From: Sphingomonadaceae bacterium
Lineage (GTDB): Bacteria; Pseudomonadota; Alphaproteobacteria; Sphingomonadales; Sphingomonadaceae
Assembly (NCBI GenBank): GCA_030147805.1
Contig: JASBUR010000036.1
Span: 1 to 37,565, forward strand
Direction of reading: 5' to 3'
DNA: 37,565 bases
In this document: one piece after another, positions 9,156 through 16,247 of the stretch
Position numbering within the stretch: position 1 is the first letter of the stretch
Layout: each line of letters opens with the position of its first letter
Made by a program: the position numbers and the translations under genes
The notes under the pieces: model-generated
The model's database searches: none
What the model saw: the letters and a program-made list of their open reading frames with translations, nothing else
What the model was told of the DNA's origin: nothing

Positions 9156-9179
9156 CCCGCGGCCTCGGCAGACCGCGGG
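9156..9179 (+). terminator. Hairpin directly after the M13 peptidase stop
   Basis: CCCGCGG (9156-9162) and CCGCGGG (9173-9179) form a 7-bp, all G/C stem with a 10-base loop, starting on the base after the TAG stop. No T run follows, so intrinsic termination may be weak, but the position suits a transcript end. Confidence 0.5.
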
Positions 9180-9259
9180 GACAGGCCGGGGCGAGGCTTG
9201 ATCCGATCCTACGCAGCCTTAAGCTGATGCCCAGCGTCCAAACCTTGTGGGAGACGGCC

Positions 9260-10129
9260 ATGCCTTACCGCACCCTCCTCACCGGCCTCCACTTCGGCGA
9301 AGGCCCGCGCTGGCACGACGGTCGCCTGTGGTTCAGCGACTTCCACGCGCATGCGGTCAGCTCGGTGTCGCTCGCCGGCGACGTGCGGGTCGAGCTCGAG
9401 ATCGACGACCAGCCGTCGGGGCTGGGGTGGCTGCCCGACGGGTCGCTGCTGGTGGTGGCGATGACCAAGCGGCAGCTGCTGCGGCGCGCGCCCGACGGGA
9501 GCGTGAGCGTCCATGCCGATCTGTCTGGCGTCGCGACCTTCCACGCCAACGACATGGTCGTCGACGCACACGGCCGCGCCTATGTCGGCAATTTCGGCTT
9601 CGACCTCGGCGCGGCGATGGAAAGCGGCGGGATCGAGGGGGTGATGGCGGACCCGGGGCTCGCCGACCTGGCGCTGGTGCATCCCGACGGGCGCGTCGAG
9701 GTGGCGGCGCGCGGGCTCGCCTTCCCCAACGGCTCGGTGATCACCCCCGACGGCCAGACCTTGATCGTCGGCGAGACCTTCGGCGCGCGGCTGACCGCGT
9801 TCGACATCGCCGCCGACGGCAGCCTGTCGAACCGCCGGGTCTGGGCGCCGACGGGGCCGCGGATTCCCGACGGCATCGCGCTCGACGCCGACGGCTGCAT
9901 CTGGATCGCCAACCCGATGGCGCCCGAATGCGTGCGGATCGCCGAGGGCGGCGCGGTCGTCGAGGTGATCGCCACCGACCAGCCCTGCTATGCCTGCATG
10001 CTCGGCAGCGACGACGGGCGGACGCTGTTCATGCTGACCGCGCCGGCGCTGACCGATCCGCCCGCGCCCGCGCCGGCGGGGAACATCCTCGTCGCCACGG
10101 TCGCGGTCGGGCACGCCGGGCGGCCGTAG
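9260..10129 (+). CDS. SMP-30/gluconolactonase/LRE family protein, 289 aa
   Basis: A six-bladed beta-propeller of the SMP-30 family, probably a cytosolic metal-dependent lactonase acting on a sugar lactone or similar ester. GEGPRWHDGRLWFSDF near the start carries the first metal ligand (Glu). HANDMVVDAHGRAYVGNFG, FPNGSVITPDG and IPDGIALDADGCIWIAN supply the expected Asn, Asn and Asp ligands. The ATG at 9260 was chosen over one 33 bp upstream because GGGAG lies 6 bases before it and the N-terminus then matches the truncated copy. Its first 218 or so bases are the second copy of the direct repeat. Substrate unknown. Confidence 0.92.
   Translation: MPYRTLLTGLHFGEGPRWHDGRLWFSDFHAHAVSSVSLAGDVRVELEIDDQPSGLGWLPDGSLLVVAMTKRQLLRRAPDGSVSVHADLSGVATFHANDMVVDAHGRAYVGNFGFDLGAAMESGGIEGVMADPGLADLALVHPDGRVEVAARGLAFPNGSVITPDGQTLIVGETFGARLTAFDIAADGSLSNRRVWAPTGPRIPDGIALDADGCIWIANPMAPECVRIAEGGAVVEVIATDQPCYACMLGSDDGRTLFMLTAPALTDPPAPAPAGNILVATVAVGHAGRP
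9273..9490 (+). repeat. Direct repeat, copy 2 of 2 (within the intact SMP-30-like gene)
   Basis: Pairs with 6792-7009. It codes for residues 5-77 or so of the intact protein. Most of the 11 differences are at third codon positions or give conservative changes (for example VS to VA, ER to KR), so the copies diverged for some time under constraint rather than arising in a very recent event. Confidence 0.92.
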
Positions 10130-10154
10130 CGCGCCGGCGCCGCGGCGCTTGCCT

Positions 10155-10173
10155 TATATGCGCCGTGCATATA
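10155..10173. promoter_or_regulatory. Palindromic operator before the MarR gene
   Basis: TATATGC (10155-10161) and GCATATA (10167-10173) are perfect inverted arms around 5 bp, in a locally AT-rich spot between the SMP-30-like stop and the MarR ATG at 10185. The size and symmetry fit a MarR-dimer site, and TATATT at 10170-10175 could be the -10, so binding would block transcription. Autoregulation is inferred. Confidence 0.65.
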
Positions 10174-10184
10174 TTCTGCGCGGC

Positions 10185-10715
10185 ATGGACGAGGCTAAGA
10201 TCGAAAATCTGGTCGGGGCGCTGGCACTGGCGCTCGTCGACCGACTGCAGGCCGACGCGCAGGCGCTGGCGCCCGAGCCCGGCCCCGCGGCGGCAGCAGT
10301 GGCGCTGATCGGCCATGCGCCCGGCCTGTCGATCGAGCGGCTGCGCCGCGCGGTGGCGCTGTCGCATTCGGCGGCGGTGCGGCTGGTCGACCGGCTCGTC
10401 GCCGACGGGCTGGTGCAGCGGATCACCGCCGCCAACGACCGGCGCGCGGTGGCGCTGCGGCTGACGCCGCTCGGCGAGACGCAGGGCGCGGCGATCCTGG
10501 CGGCGCGGCAGGGCGGGCTCGCCGAGGCGATGGCGGCGCTGAGCCCCGACGAACGGCAGCAGTTCGGCACGCTCGCCGAGAAGCTGCTGCGCGCGCTGGT
10601 GCGCACCCCCGATCGCGCCTATCGCAGCTGCCGGCTGTGCAACTATCGCGCCTGCGTCGACTGCCCGGTCGACGACACTCTGGCGCAGATCGCCGCGGCG
10701 GGGGGCTCGGCATGA
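10185..10715 (+). CDS. MarR-family regulator with a C-terminal CX2CX4CX2C tail, 176 aa
   Basis: A winged-helix MarR repressor. The wHTH lies at about residues 38-100 (LSIERLRRAVALSHSAAVRLVDRLVADGLVQR, then the wing around NDRRAVALRLT). The C-terminus adds CRLCNYRACVDC, four cysteines that could bind zinc or an iron-sulfur cluster, or act as a thiol sensor. The frame is open further upstream through an ATG at 10158 and a TTG at 10149, but both fall at or inside the palindrome, so the ATG at 10185 is preferred although no strong ribosome-binding site precedes it. Its stop overlaps the DUF1223 start (ATGA), making it head of a redox operon. The signal sensed is unknown; a thiol or metal signal is plausible. 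Confidence 0.88.
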   Translation: MDEAKIENLVGALALALVDRLQADAQALAPEPGPAAAAVALIGHAPGLSIERLRRAVALSHSAAVRLVDRLVADGLVQRITAANDRRAVALRLTPLGETQGAAILAARQGGLAEAMAALSPDERQQFGTLAEKLLRALVRTPDRAYRSCRLCNYRACVDCPVDDTLAQIAAAGGSA

Positions 10716-11386
10716 TCGCGCGCATGCTCGCGCTGCTGCTCGCGCTGGCCGGCACTTGCGCCGCGGCGGCGCCGGTCACCGTCGAGCTGTTCCAGAGCCA
10801 GGGCTGCTCGTCCTGCCCGCCCGCCAACGCCAACCTCAACGCCCTCGCCGGGCGCGCCGACGTCATCGCGCTGTCCTATGGCGTCACCTATTGGGACCGG
10901 CTCGGCTGGAAAGACCGTTTCGCCACCGCGGAAGGCACGCAGCGCCAGCGCGAATATGCGCACGCCCGCGGCCGCCAGTCGGTGTGGACGCCGCAGATCT
11001 ACATCGACGGCCGCGCCGACGTCGTCGGCACGCGCCGCGCCGAGATCGAGGCCGAGATCGCCAAGCGCGCGCGCCGCGCCACCGGCCCGGCGCTGACGCT
11101 CGCACCGTCGCGGGTCGGCGTCGCCGCCGGCCGGGCGCCGGCGGGCGGCGCCGACGTCTGGCTGGTGCGCTACGATCCGCGCACGCTCGAGGTGCCGATC
11201 CGCGCCGGCGAGAATGGCGGGCGCACGCTGGCGCATCGCAACGTGGTGCGCCGGCTCGTCGCGCTCGGCCGCTGGACCGGCGAAGCGACCAGCTTCGCGC
11301 TGCCGCCGGCGCCCGCCGGGCTGCGCACCGCGGTGCTCGTCCAGGCGCCGAAGGGCGGCCCGATCATCGCGGCGGCAAAGAGCTGA
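10712..11386 (+). CDS. DUF1223 family exported thioredoxin-like protein, 224 aa
   Basis: A member of DUF1223, thioredoxin-fold proteins of unknown function. A signal peptide (MIARMLALLLALAGTCAAA) directs it to the periplasm. FQSQGCSSCPPANANL contains the conserved CXXC pair in the position of the thioredoxin active site; SYGVTYWDRLGWKD and YTPQIYIDG-like TPQIYIDG follow, the latter being the cis-Pro region. It starts by a 4-base overlap with the MarR gene and is followed 11 bp later by a cytochrome b gene, so a role in periplasmic thiol or methionine redox chemistry is a reasonable inference. Homology to the family is clear; the biochemical role is not known. Confidence 0.9.
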   Translation: MIARMLALLLALAGTCAAAAPVTVELFQSQGCSSCPPANANLNALAGRADVIALSYGVTYWDRLGWKDRFATAEGTQRQREYAHARGRQSVWTPQIYIDGRADVVGTRRAEIEAEIAKRARRATGPALTLAPSRVGVAAGRAPAGGADVWLVRYDPRTLEVPIRAGENGGRTLAHRNVVRRLVALGRWTGEATSFALPPAPAGLRTAVLVQAPKGGPIIAAAKS

Positions 11387-11397
11387 GGGGGCACGAC

Positions 11398-12237
11398 ATG
11401 GCCAGCGCAAGCATCGTCGATCCGGACGCCCCGCGCGGCGGCGCGTTCGTCCGCCGCCACCGGCTGACGACGCGGATCACCCACTGGCTGAACGCGGTGG
11501 CGATCTTCTGCCTGCTGATGAGCGGGCTGATGATCTTCAACGCGCATCCGATGCTCTACTGGGGCCAATATGGCGCCAATTTCGATCGGCCGGTGCTCAA
11601 GATCGGCTCGGAGGCGAACCGCGGCTATCTGCGCGTCGGCGACGTCGAGGTGACCACCACCGGCGTGCTCGGGCTGTGGCGCGATGGCGACGGCCAGCAG
11701 CGCCGCTACGCCTTCCCCGGCTGGGCCACGATCCCCAGCCGCTACAGCCTCGCCGATGCGCGGCTGTGGCATCTGTTCTTCGCCTGGGTGCTCGGCGCCG
11801 GCGCGGCCCTCTATGTCGGCGCCGGCCTCGTCAACGGCCATCTGCGGCGCGACCTGCTGCCGACGCGCGCCGAACTGAAACCGCGCCATATCCTCCACGA
11901 CATCGCGCAGCATGCGCGGCTGCGCTTCCCGACCGGCGCGGCGGCGGCGCGCTACAATATCCTGCAGAAACTCGCCTATCTCGGCGTGATGTTCGGCGCG
12001 CTGCCGCTGGTCATCCTCACCGGGCTCACGATGTCGCCGGCGCTCAACGCCGCCTGGCCGTGGCTGCTCGACCTGTTCGGCGGCCGCCAGTCGGCGCGCA
12101 CCTTGCATTTCGTCGCGGCGCTGCTCATCGCGCTGTTCATCGTCGTCCATCTCCTCATGGTGCTGCTCGCCGGCCCGTGGAACGAGATCAGGTCGATGAT
12201 CACCGGGCGCTTCCGCCTGCCCAGGGAGAAGCTGTGA
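11398..12237 (+). CDS. Cytochrome b561-like membrane subunit, 279 aa
   Basis: An inner-membrane di-heme cytochrome b of the type that serves hydrogenases, formate dehydrogenases and thiosulfate reductases. Four hydrophobic helices are visible: about residues 30-50, 122-145, 190-215 and 235-262. Histidines suited to bind heme sit at ITHW, LWHLFF, TLHF and VVHLL. A long periplasmic loop lies between helices 1 and 2. It ends by a one-base overlap (TGATG) with the molybdopterin oxidoreductase gene, so it is the likely quinone-linked electron partner of that enzyme. GAGGGGG precedes the ATG. Direction of electron flow is not visible from sequence. Confidence 0.9.
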   Translation: MASASIVDPDAPRGGAFVRRHRLTTRITHWLNAVAIFCLLMSGLMIFNAHPMLYWGQYGANFDRPVLKIGSEANRGYLRVGDVEVTTTGVLGLWRDGDGQQRRYAFPGWATIPSRYSLADARLWHLFFAWVLGAGAALYVGAGLVNGHLRRDLLPTRAELKPRHILHDIAQHARLRFPTGAAAARYNILQKLAYLGVMFGALPLVILTGLTMSPALNAAWPWLLDLFGGRQSARTLHFVAALLIALFIVVHLLMVLLAGPWNEIRSMITGRFRLPREKL

Positions 12238-12989
12238 TGACGATCGACCTCACGCGCCGCGGGCTCGTGCTGGGCGCCGGCGGGCTGCTGCTCGCCGGCT
12301 GCGACCGGCTCAACGAGGCACCGGCGTTCCGCGAGCTGCTGAAGACCGGCGAACGGCTCAACTTCACCGCGCACCGCGCCGTCTCCGACCGCCAGGCGCT
12401 GGCGCGCGAGTTCAGCCCGGCCGAGCGCTCGCCGGTGTTCCGCTCGAACGGCACGCGGCTGCCGATGACACCGCAGTGGCAGCGCTGGGAGGAAGCCGGC
12501 TTCGCCGACTGGCGGCTGCGCGTGTTCGGGCTGGTCGACCGGCCGCTGGCGCTTTCCCTCGCCGATCTTCGCCGGCTGCCGCAGCGCGAGCAGATCACCC
12601 GCCACGACTGCGTCGAGGGCTGGTCGGCGATCGGCAAATGGACGGGCGCGCGGCTGGCGCCGATCCTCCGGGCCGCCGGGCTGCGCGGCGACGCGCGCTA
12701 TCTGGTCTTCCACTGCGCCGACGCGATCGGCGGCCGGTCCTATTATGAATCGATCGACCTGATCGACGCCTTCCACCCGCAGACCATCCTCCCGCATGCG
12801 CTCAACGACGCGCCGCTGCCTGTCGCCAACGGCGCACCGCTGCGGCTGCGCGTCGAGCGCCAGCTCGGCTACAAACAGGCCAAATATCTGACCGGCGTCG
12901 AGGCGGTAGCGCGGCTCGACGGCATCCGCGGCGGCAAGGGCGGCTTCTGGGAGGACCAGGCCGGCTACGAATGGTACGCGGGGATCTAG
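12237..12989 (+). CDS. Molybdopterin-dependent oxidoreductase (sulfite oxidase/YedY-like), Tat lipoprotein, 250 aa
   Basis: A periplasmic sulfite-oxidase-fold enzyme. TRRGLVLGAGGLLLAGC is a twin-arginine signal ending in a lipobox, so the folded cofactor-loaded protein is probably exported by Tat and lipid-anchored at Cys22. The single core domain has RHDCVEGWSAIGKWTG, with Cys125 as the molybdenum ligand, then FHCADAIGGRSYYESID and GAPLRLRVERQLGYKQAKY, all typical of the family. No dimerisation domain is present, as in YedY/MsrP. The gene overlaps the cytochrome b stop by one base. YedY homologues reduce methionine sulfoxide with a different membrane partner (MsrQ); whether this pair does the same or oxidises a sulfur compound is open. 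Confidence 0.92.
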   Translation: MTIDLTRRGLVLGAGGLLLAGCDRLNEAPAFRELLKTGERLNFTAHRAVSDRQALAREFSPAERSPVFRSNGTRLPMTPQWQRWEEAGFADWRLRVFGLVDRPLALSLADLRRLPQREQITRHDCVEGWSAIGKWTGARLAPILRAAGLRGDARYLVFHCADAIGGRSYYESIDLIDAFHPQTILPHALNDAPLPVANGAPLRLRVERQLGYKQAKYLTGVEAVARLDGIRGGKGGFWEDQAGYEWYAGI

Positions 12990-12992
12990 GGG

Positions 12993-14081
12993 CTATTCGG
13001 CGGCCGCGAGCAGCCGACGGTCGCCGCGCGTCCCGACGCGCGGCGCGTGCGGCTGCTGCGACCCCTGCGGCCGAGGCTTGAGCAGCCAGCTGACCAGACC
13101 GGCGCCGACGAGCCCTGCCCCGGCGACCGCCGCCACCGTGGTCTTGGGTCGCGTCGAGAAGGTCGTGAAGAAGCTGGTCTTTCGCATATAGTCCTGCTGG
13201 TCGCCGTACAGCCTGCCCGAGCTGCCCGCCCGGTCGAAGCCGCCGGTGTCCTGGCGCGGCGGCCGGCTCTTGTCGACCGCGGTCTTGAAGAAAGCGCGCG
13301 AATAGATCGCGTCGGTGAGCTGCGGGAACTGGTGCGCCGCCCAGGTCATGAGGCGGCCGACGCCGCCGACCATGATCGAGCGCATCGGATGCTCGGCGGC
13401 ATGGCAGATCGCCTCGGCGACGAGCTCGGGCGCATAGACGGGCGGCGGCACCTTCGAGGCATGATCGAGATAGTTTTTGGCATGGTCGCCGAACGGCGTG
13501 TGCATGCCGCTCGGCTGGATGAGCGTGACCGAGACCGGCGCCCTGTCGTGGATGAGCTCGAGCCGCAGCGAGTCGGTGAAGCCCTTCACCGCGAACTTGG
13601 TCGCGGTATAGCCGCTGAGCACCGGCGCCGGCATCTCCGACGAGATCGAGCCGGTGTTGATCAGCGCGCCGCCATGCGCCTTGAGATGCGGCAGCGCCTC
13701 GGTCGAGCCGTAGACCACGCCCCAATAGTTGGTCCTGAACATCTGCTCGTGATCCTCGTCGGAGAGGTTCTCGAGCCGCGCATAGGCGGCGACGCCGGCG
13801 TTGTTCACCCAGGTGTCGAAGCCGCCGTGCCGGGCGATGACCTGCTCGACGACATGGCGCACCTGGTCGCGCTCGCCGACGTCGGCGACGACATGGTCGA
13901 TGCGGGCGCCCTCGGCCTTCATCTCGTCGCAGATGCGGCGCAACCCCTCCTCGTCGCGCGACACGATGACGACGTTGGCGCCGCGCTCCGCCGCCATCTT
14001 GGCGGTCGCCAGCCCGAGCCCCGAGGAGCCGCCGGTGATGACGATCGTCTGTTCGTTGAGCGGCTTCAGCTTGGGGGTCAT
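12993..14081 (-). CDS. Short-chain dehydrogenase/reductase with C-terminal membrane helix, 362 aa
   Basis: A classical SDR. GGSSGLGLATAKMAAE is the TGxxxGxG cofactor loop, NNAGV is present, and the catalytic residues are Ser in TGSISSEMPAP and YTATK (YxxxK). After about residue 250 the protein has an extra 110 residues ending in a hydrophobic helix, TTVAAVAGAGLVGAGLVSWLL, which would tether it to the membrane. The start MTPKLKPLNEQ was chosen because GGAGAG precedes it and the longer frame upstream is not protein-like. It converges on the molybdopterin gene with a 3-bp gap. Substrate unknown; the layout resembles SDRs found near stress or envelope genes in sphingomonads. Confidence 0.93.
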   Translation of the reverse strand: MTPKLKPLNEQTIVITGGSSGLGLATAKMAAERGANVVIVSRDEEGLRRICDEMKAEGARIDHVVADVGERDQVRHVVEQVIARHGGFDTWVNNAGVAAYARLENLSDEDHEQMFRTNYWGVVYGSTEALPHLKAHGGALINTGSISSEMPAPVLSGYTATKFAVKGFTDSLRLELIHDRAPVSVTLIQPSGMHTPFGDHAKNYLDHASKVPPPVYAPELVAEAICHAAEHPMRSIMVGGVGRLMTWAAHQFPQLTDAIYSRAFFKTAVDKSRPPRQDTGGFDRAGSSGRLYGDQQDYMRKTSFFTTFSTRPKTTVAAVAGAGLVGAGLVSWLLKPRPQGSQQPHAPRVGTRGDRRLLAAAE

Positions 14082-14300
14082 GGGTCTCTCCGGGTTGGCA
14101 CGATGGGGAATGGCGATGCGCCGGCGCGGGGCGCCGGCGGGGCGCGGCCTTCGCGCGCCGCGCCGCTCGACACCCCGCCGCAGCGGCGCGTCTCCTGCCA
14201 ACCAACAGACCGGGCGTCCTCCGGTTCCGAGGAAAGCATCGATGCCTGCGGTCGGCCGGTACCCAGGACGCTGCGCGGGCGTCGCGGCCGCTCGCGCTTG

Positions 14301-14549
14301 CTAGCCGCGCGCCAAATAGGTCTCGAGCGCGTCGCTGCCGCCGATGCGTTCGCCGTCGATGACGATCTGCGGCGTGGTGTCGACGCCGAACTCGGCCTTG
14401 ATCGCATCGACGGCGTCGCGCGAAGTGAGCGTCCGGTCGTCGACGTCGTAGCCGGCTCGTACGAGCCGGTCGCGGGCCCGCAGCCCAAAGGGGCAGACAT
14501 GATCGGGAAGGACCATGCGATAGAGGATGGCGCGGCGGTCTTGCGGCAT
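14301..14549 (-). CDS. Glutaredoxin, monothiol CPFG type, 82 aa
   Basis: A small glutaredoxin-fold protein. The active site is VCPFG, with only the first cysteine of the usual CPYC pair, so it should work by the monothiol, glutathione-dependent mechanism or bind an iron-sulfur cluster. TTPQIVIDGERIGGSDALE contains the cis-Pro (TP) and the GG-D glutathione-binding motif. Length is normal for a glutaredoxin. GGGAGG precedes the ATG. It lacks the extension of Grx4/GrxD-type proteins. The neighbour on the divergent side is a DCC-family protein with a CXXC motif, so two thiol proteins sit back to back. Confidence 0.9.
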   Translation of the reverse strand: MPQDRRAILYRMVLPDHVCPFGLRARDRLVRAGYDVDDRTLTSRDAVDAIKAEFGVDTTPQIVIDGERIGGSDALETYLARG

Positions 14550-14727
14550 GGTTGGCCTCCCGAAGCGCCGCGGCGGGCAGGTTGCGGCCGGGGCGCCGAC
14601 GTCAACCGTCGCCGCCCCGGGTGGTTCCGCCGTCAGCGATGCCGGCAGGCGCTCTCGCGCCGCATCATCGCTGCACCGGGCGGTTCGGCCGCGTGCAACG
14701 CTGAACGCGTCGCGCTATATCGCCGGC

Positions 14728-15087
14728 ATGACCCGCCTCACCGTCTGGCACGATGGCGCCTGCCCGCTCTGCCGCCGCGAGATCGCGCTGATGCGGCGGC
14801 TCGACCGCGCCGGGGCGATCGACTTCGTCGATGCGAGCGACGGCGACGCCACCTGCCCGATCGACCGCGGCGCGCTACTGGCGCGCTTCCACGCGCGCGA
14901 GGACGGCGTGCTGCTGTCGGGCGCCGCGGCATTCGCGGCGATGTGGCGCGCGATCCCGCTGCTCCGGCCGCTGGGGCTGGCGGCGCGCACCCCCTGGGTG
15001 CTGGCGCTGCTCGAGCGTGCCTATCGAGGGTTCCTGCGCGTGCGGCCGCGGCTCCAGCGGCTCGCCGCACGACGGCGGGCGGCCTGA
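14728..15087 (+). CDS. DCC-family thiol-disulfide oxidoreductase (DUF393), 119 aa
   Basis: A small DUF393 protein. WHDGACPLCRREIALM near the N-terminus holds the family motif DxxCPLC, a CXXC pair in a thioredoxin-like setting; GAAAFAAMWRAIPLLRPLG is the usual second half. Named DCC for its conserved Asp-Cys-Cys. The ATG at 14728 was chosen because homology begins three residues later; the upstream frame is low-complexity. Some family members are fused to or neighbour membrane proteins and vitamin-K-dependent carboxylase-like proteins, but nothing here indicates a partner. Function unknown, likely thiol redox. Confidence 0.88.
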   Translation: MTRLTVWHDGACPLCRREIALMRRLDRAGAIDFVDASDGDATCPIDRGALLARFHAREDGVLLSGAAAFAAMWRAIPLLRPLGLAARTPWVLALLERAYRGFLRVRPRLQRLAARRRAA

Positions 15088-15173
15088 TCGCGGCGGCGGC
15101 CCGCCGCGCGCCCCTCTTCCAATCCGCCCTGCCCATGCTAGCAATGATAGCAACTATAAGGGGAGGATGATCG

Positions 15174-16232
15174 ATGAAGCGCCCGGCCGCGATGATGCTG
15201 CTGCTCGCCTGCCTGCCGCTGCCCGCGGCGGCGCCGGCCCCGATGGCGGCACCGGTGCCCGCCGAGATCTGCGAGGCCGACGGCGGCCGCGCGCTGTGCG
15301 GCTATCGCCAGCCCGAGGATCTGGTGCGCGTCCCCGGCACGCATTGGGTGCTGGTGTCGCAGACCGCGACCAACGGCGGGCTGAGCGCGATCGACGTTCG
15401 CGACAGGTCGCGCCGACAGCTGTTCCCCTCCCCCGACGCCACGGTGCGCTTCGACCGCAAGCGCTATGCCGACTGCCCAGCGCCGCCTCCCGCCGGAGAT
15501 GAATTCACCGTCGCGGGGCTGGCGGTGCGGGCTGGCCCGGTGGCGACCGTCTATGGCGTCGGGCTGCGCAAGCGCCGCGCGATCGAGATCTTCGAGCTCG
15601 ACACGCGCGCGGCGGTGCCGGCGGTGGCCTGGGTCGGCTGCGTGCCGACGCCCGAGCCGCTCGGGCTCAATTCGGTAGCGCCGCTGCCCGACGGCGGCTT
15701 CATCACCACCAAGTTCCTGTCGCGCGAGCACAGCATGGAGAGCGAGGTCGCCCGTGCGCTCCGCGGCGAGATCAACGGCGAGGCCTGGGCCTGGGCGCCG
15801 GGCACGGGCTGGGCGAAGGTCCCGGGCACCGAAAGCGCCGGCGCCAACGGCGTCGTCATCTCGCCCGACCACGCGTGGATGTACCTCGTCGGCTGGGGCA
15901 GCCGGACCATCTCGCGCATCTCGCTCGGCAAGGCGGTGCCCGAGCGGCACGACGCCCGGCTCGATTTCCGGCTCGACAACATCCACTGGGCGCAAGACGG
16001 CACGATCATCGGTGCCGGCCAGAGCGGCAGCGACGCGGCGCCCACCACCCGGGTGGTGAAGATCGACCCGGCGACGCTCGCGGTCACCAGCCTCGTCGAG
16101 GTGGCCGACACGCCGGCGTTCGGCCAGGGCAGCGCCGCGATCGAGGTCGGCGACGAGATCTGGGTCGGCTCGCCGCGCCGCGACCGCATCGGCCTGTTCG
16201 CGCGGCCGGCGACGGCGGGCGCGGCGCGCTGA
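15174..16232 (+). CDS. Secreted beta-propeller-like protein, 352 aa
   Basis: An exported protein with a signal peptide (MMLLLACLPLPAAAPAPMAA). The body shows repeated blade-like strands: LVRVPGTHWVLVSQ, LNSVAPLPDGGFITTKF, GANGVVISPDHAWMYLVGWGSRTISRI, DNIHWAQDGTIIGAG and SAAIEVGDEIWVGSPRRDRIG. These resemble SMP-30/strictosidine-synthase-type propellers, with Asn in LNS, ANG and DNIHW in places where metal ligands often sit. Cysteines at EICEADG/ALCGY and DCPAP may form disulfides. GGGGAGG lies 7 bases before the ATG. It converges on the DapA-like gene with a 15-bp gap. I cannot assign a substrate. Confidence 0.82.
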   Translation: MKRPAAMMLLLACLPLPAAAPAPMAAPVPAEICEADGGRALCGYRQPEDLVRVPGTHWVLVSQTATNGGLSAIDVRDRSRRQLFPSPDATVRFDRKRYADCPAPPPAGDEFTVAGLAVRAGPVATVYGVGLRKRRAIEIFELDTRAAVPAVAWVGCVPTPEPLGLNSVAPLPDGGFITTKFLSREHSMESEVARALRGEINGEAWAWAPGTGWAKVPGTESAGANGVVISPDHAWMYLVGWGSRTISRISLGKAVPERHDARLDFRLDNIHWAQDGTIIGAGQSGSDAAPTTRVVKIDPATLAVTSLVEVADTPAFGQGSAAIEVGDEIWVGSPRRDRIGLFARPATAGAAR

Positions 16233-16247
16233 CGCCGCGCGCGGCGG

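Noticed and set aside
15136..15160. TGCTA/TAGCA repeat and TATAAG before the secreted propeller gene as a promoter
   Set aside because: The TATAAG directly abuts the ribosome-binding site, so a start from it would leave that site out of the transcript. Arms are only 5 bp.
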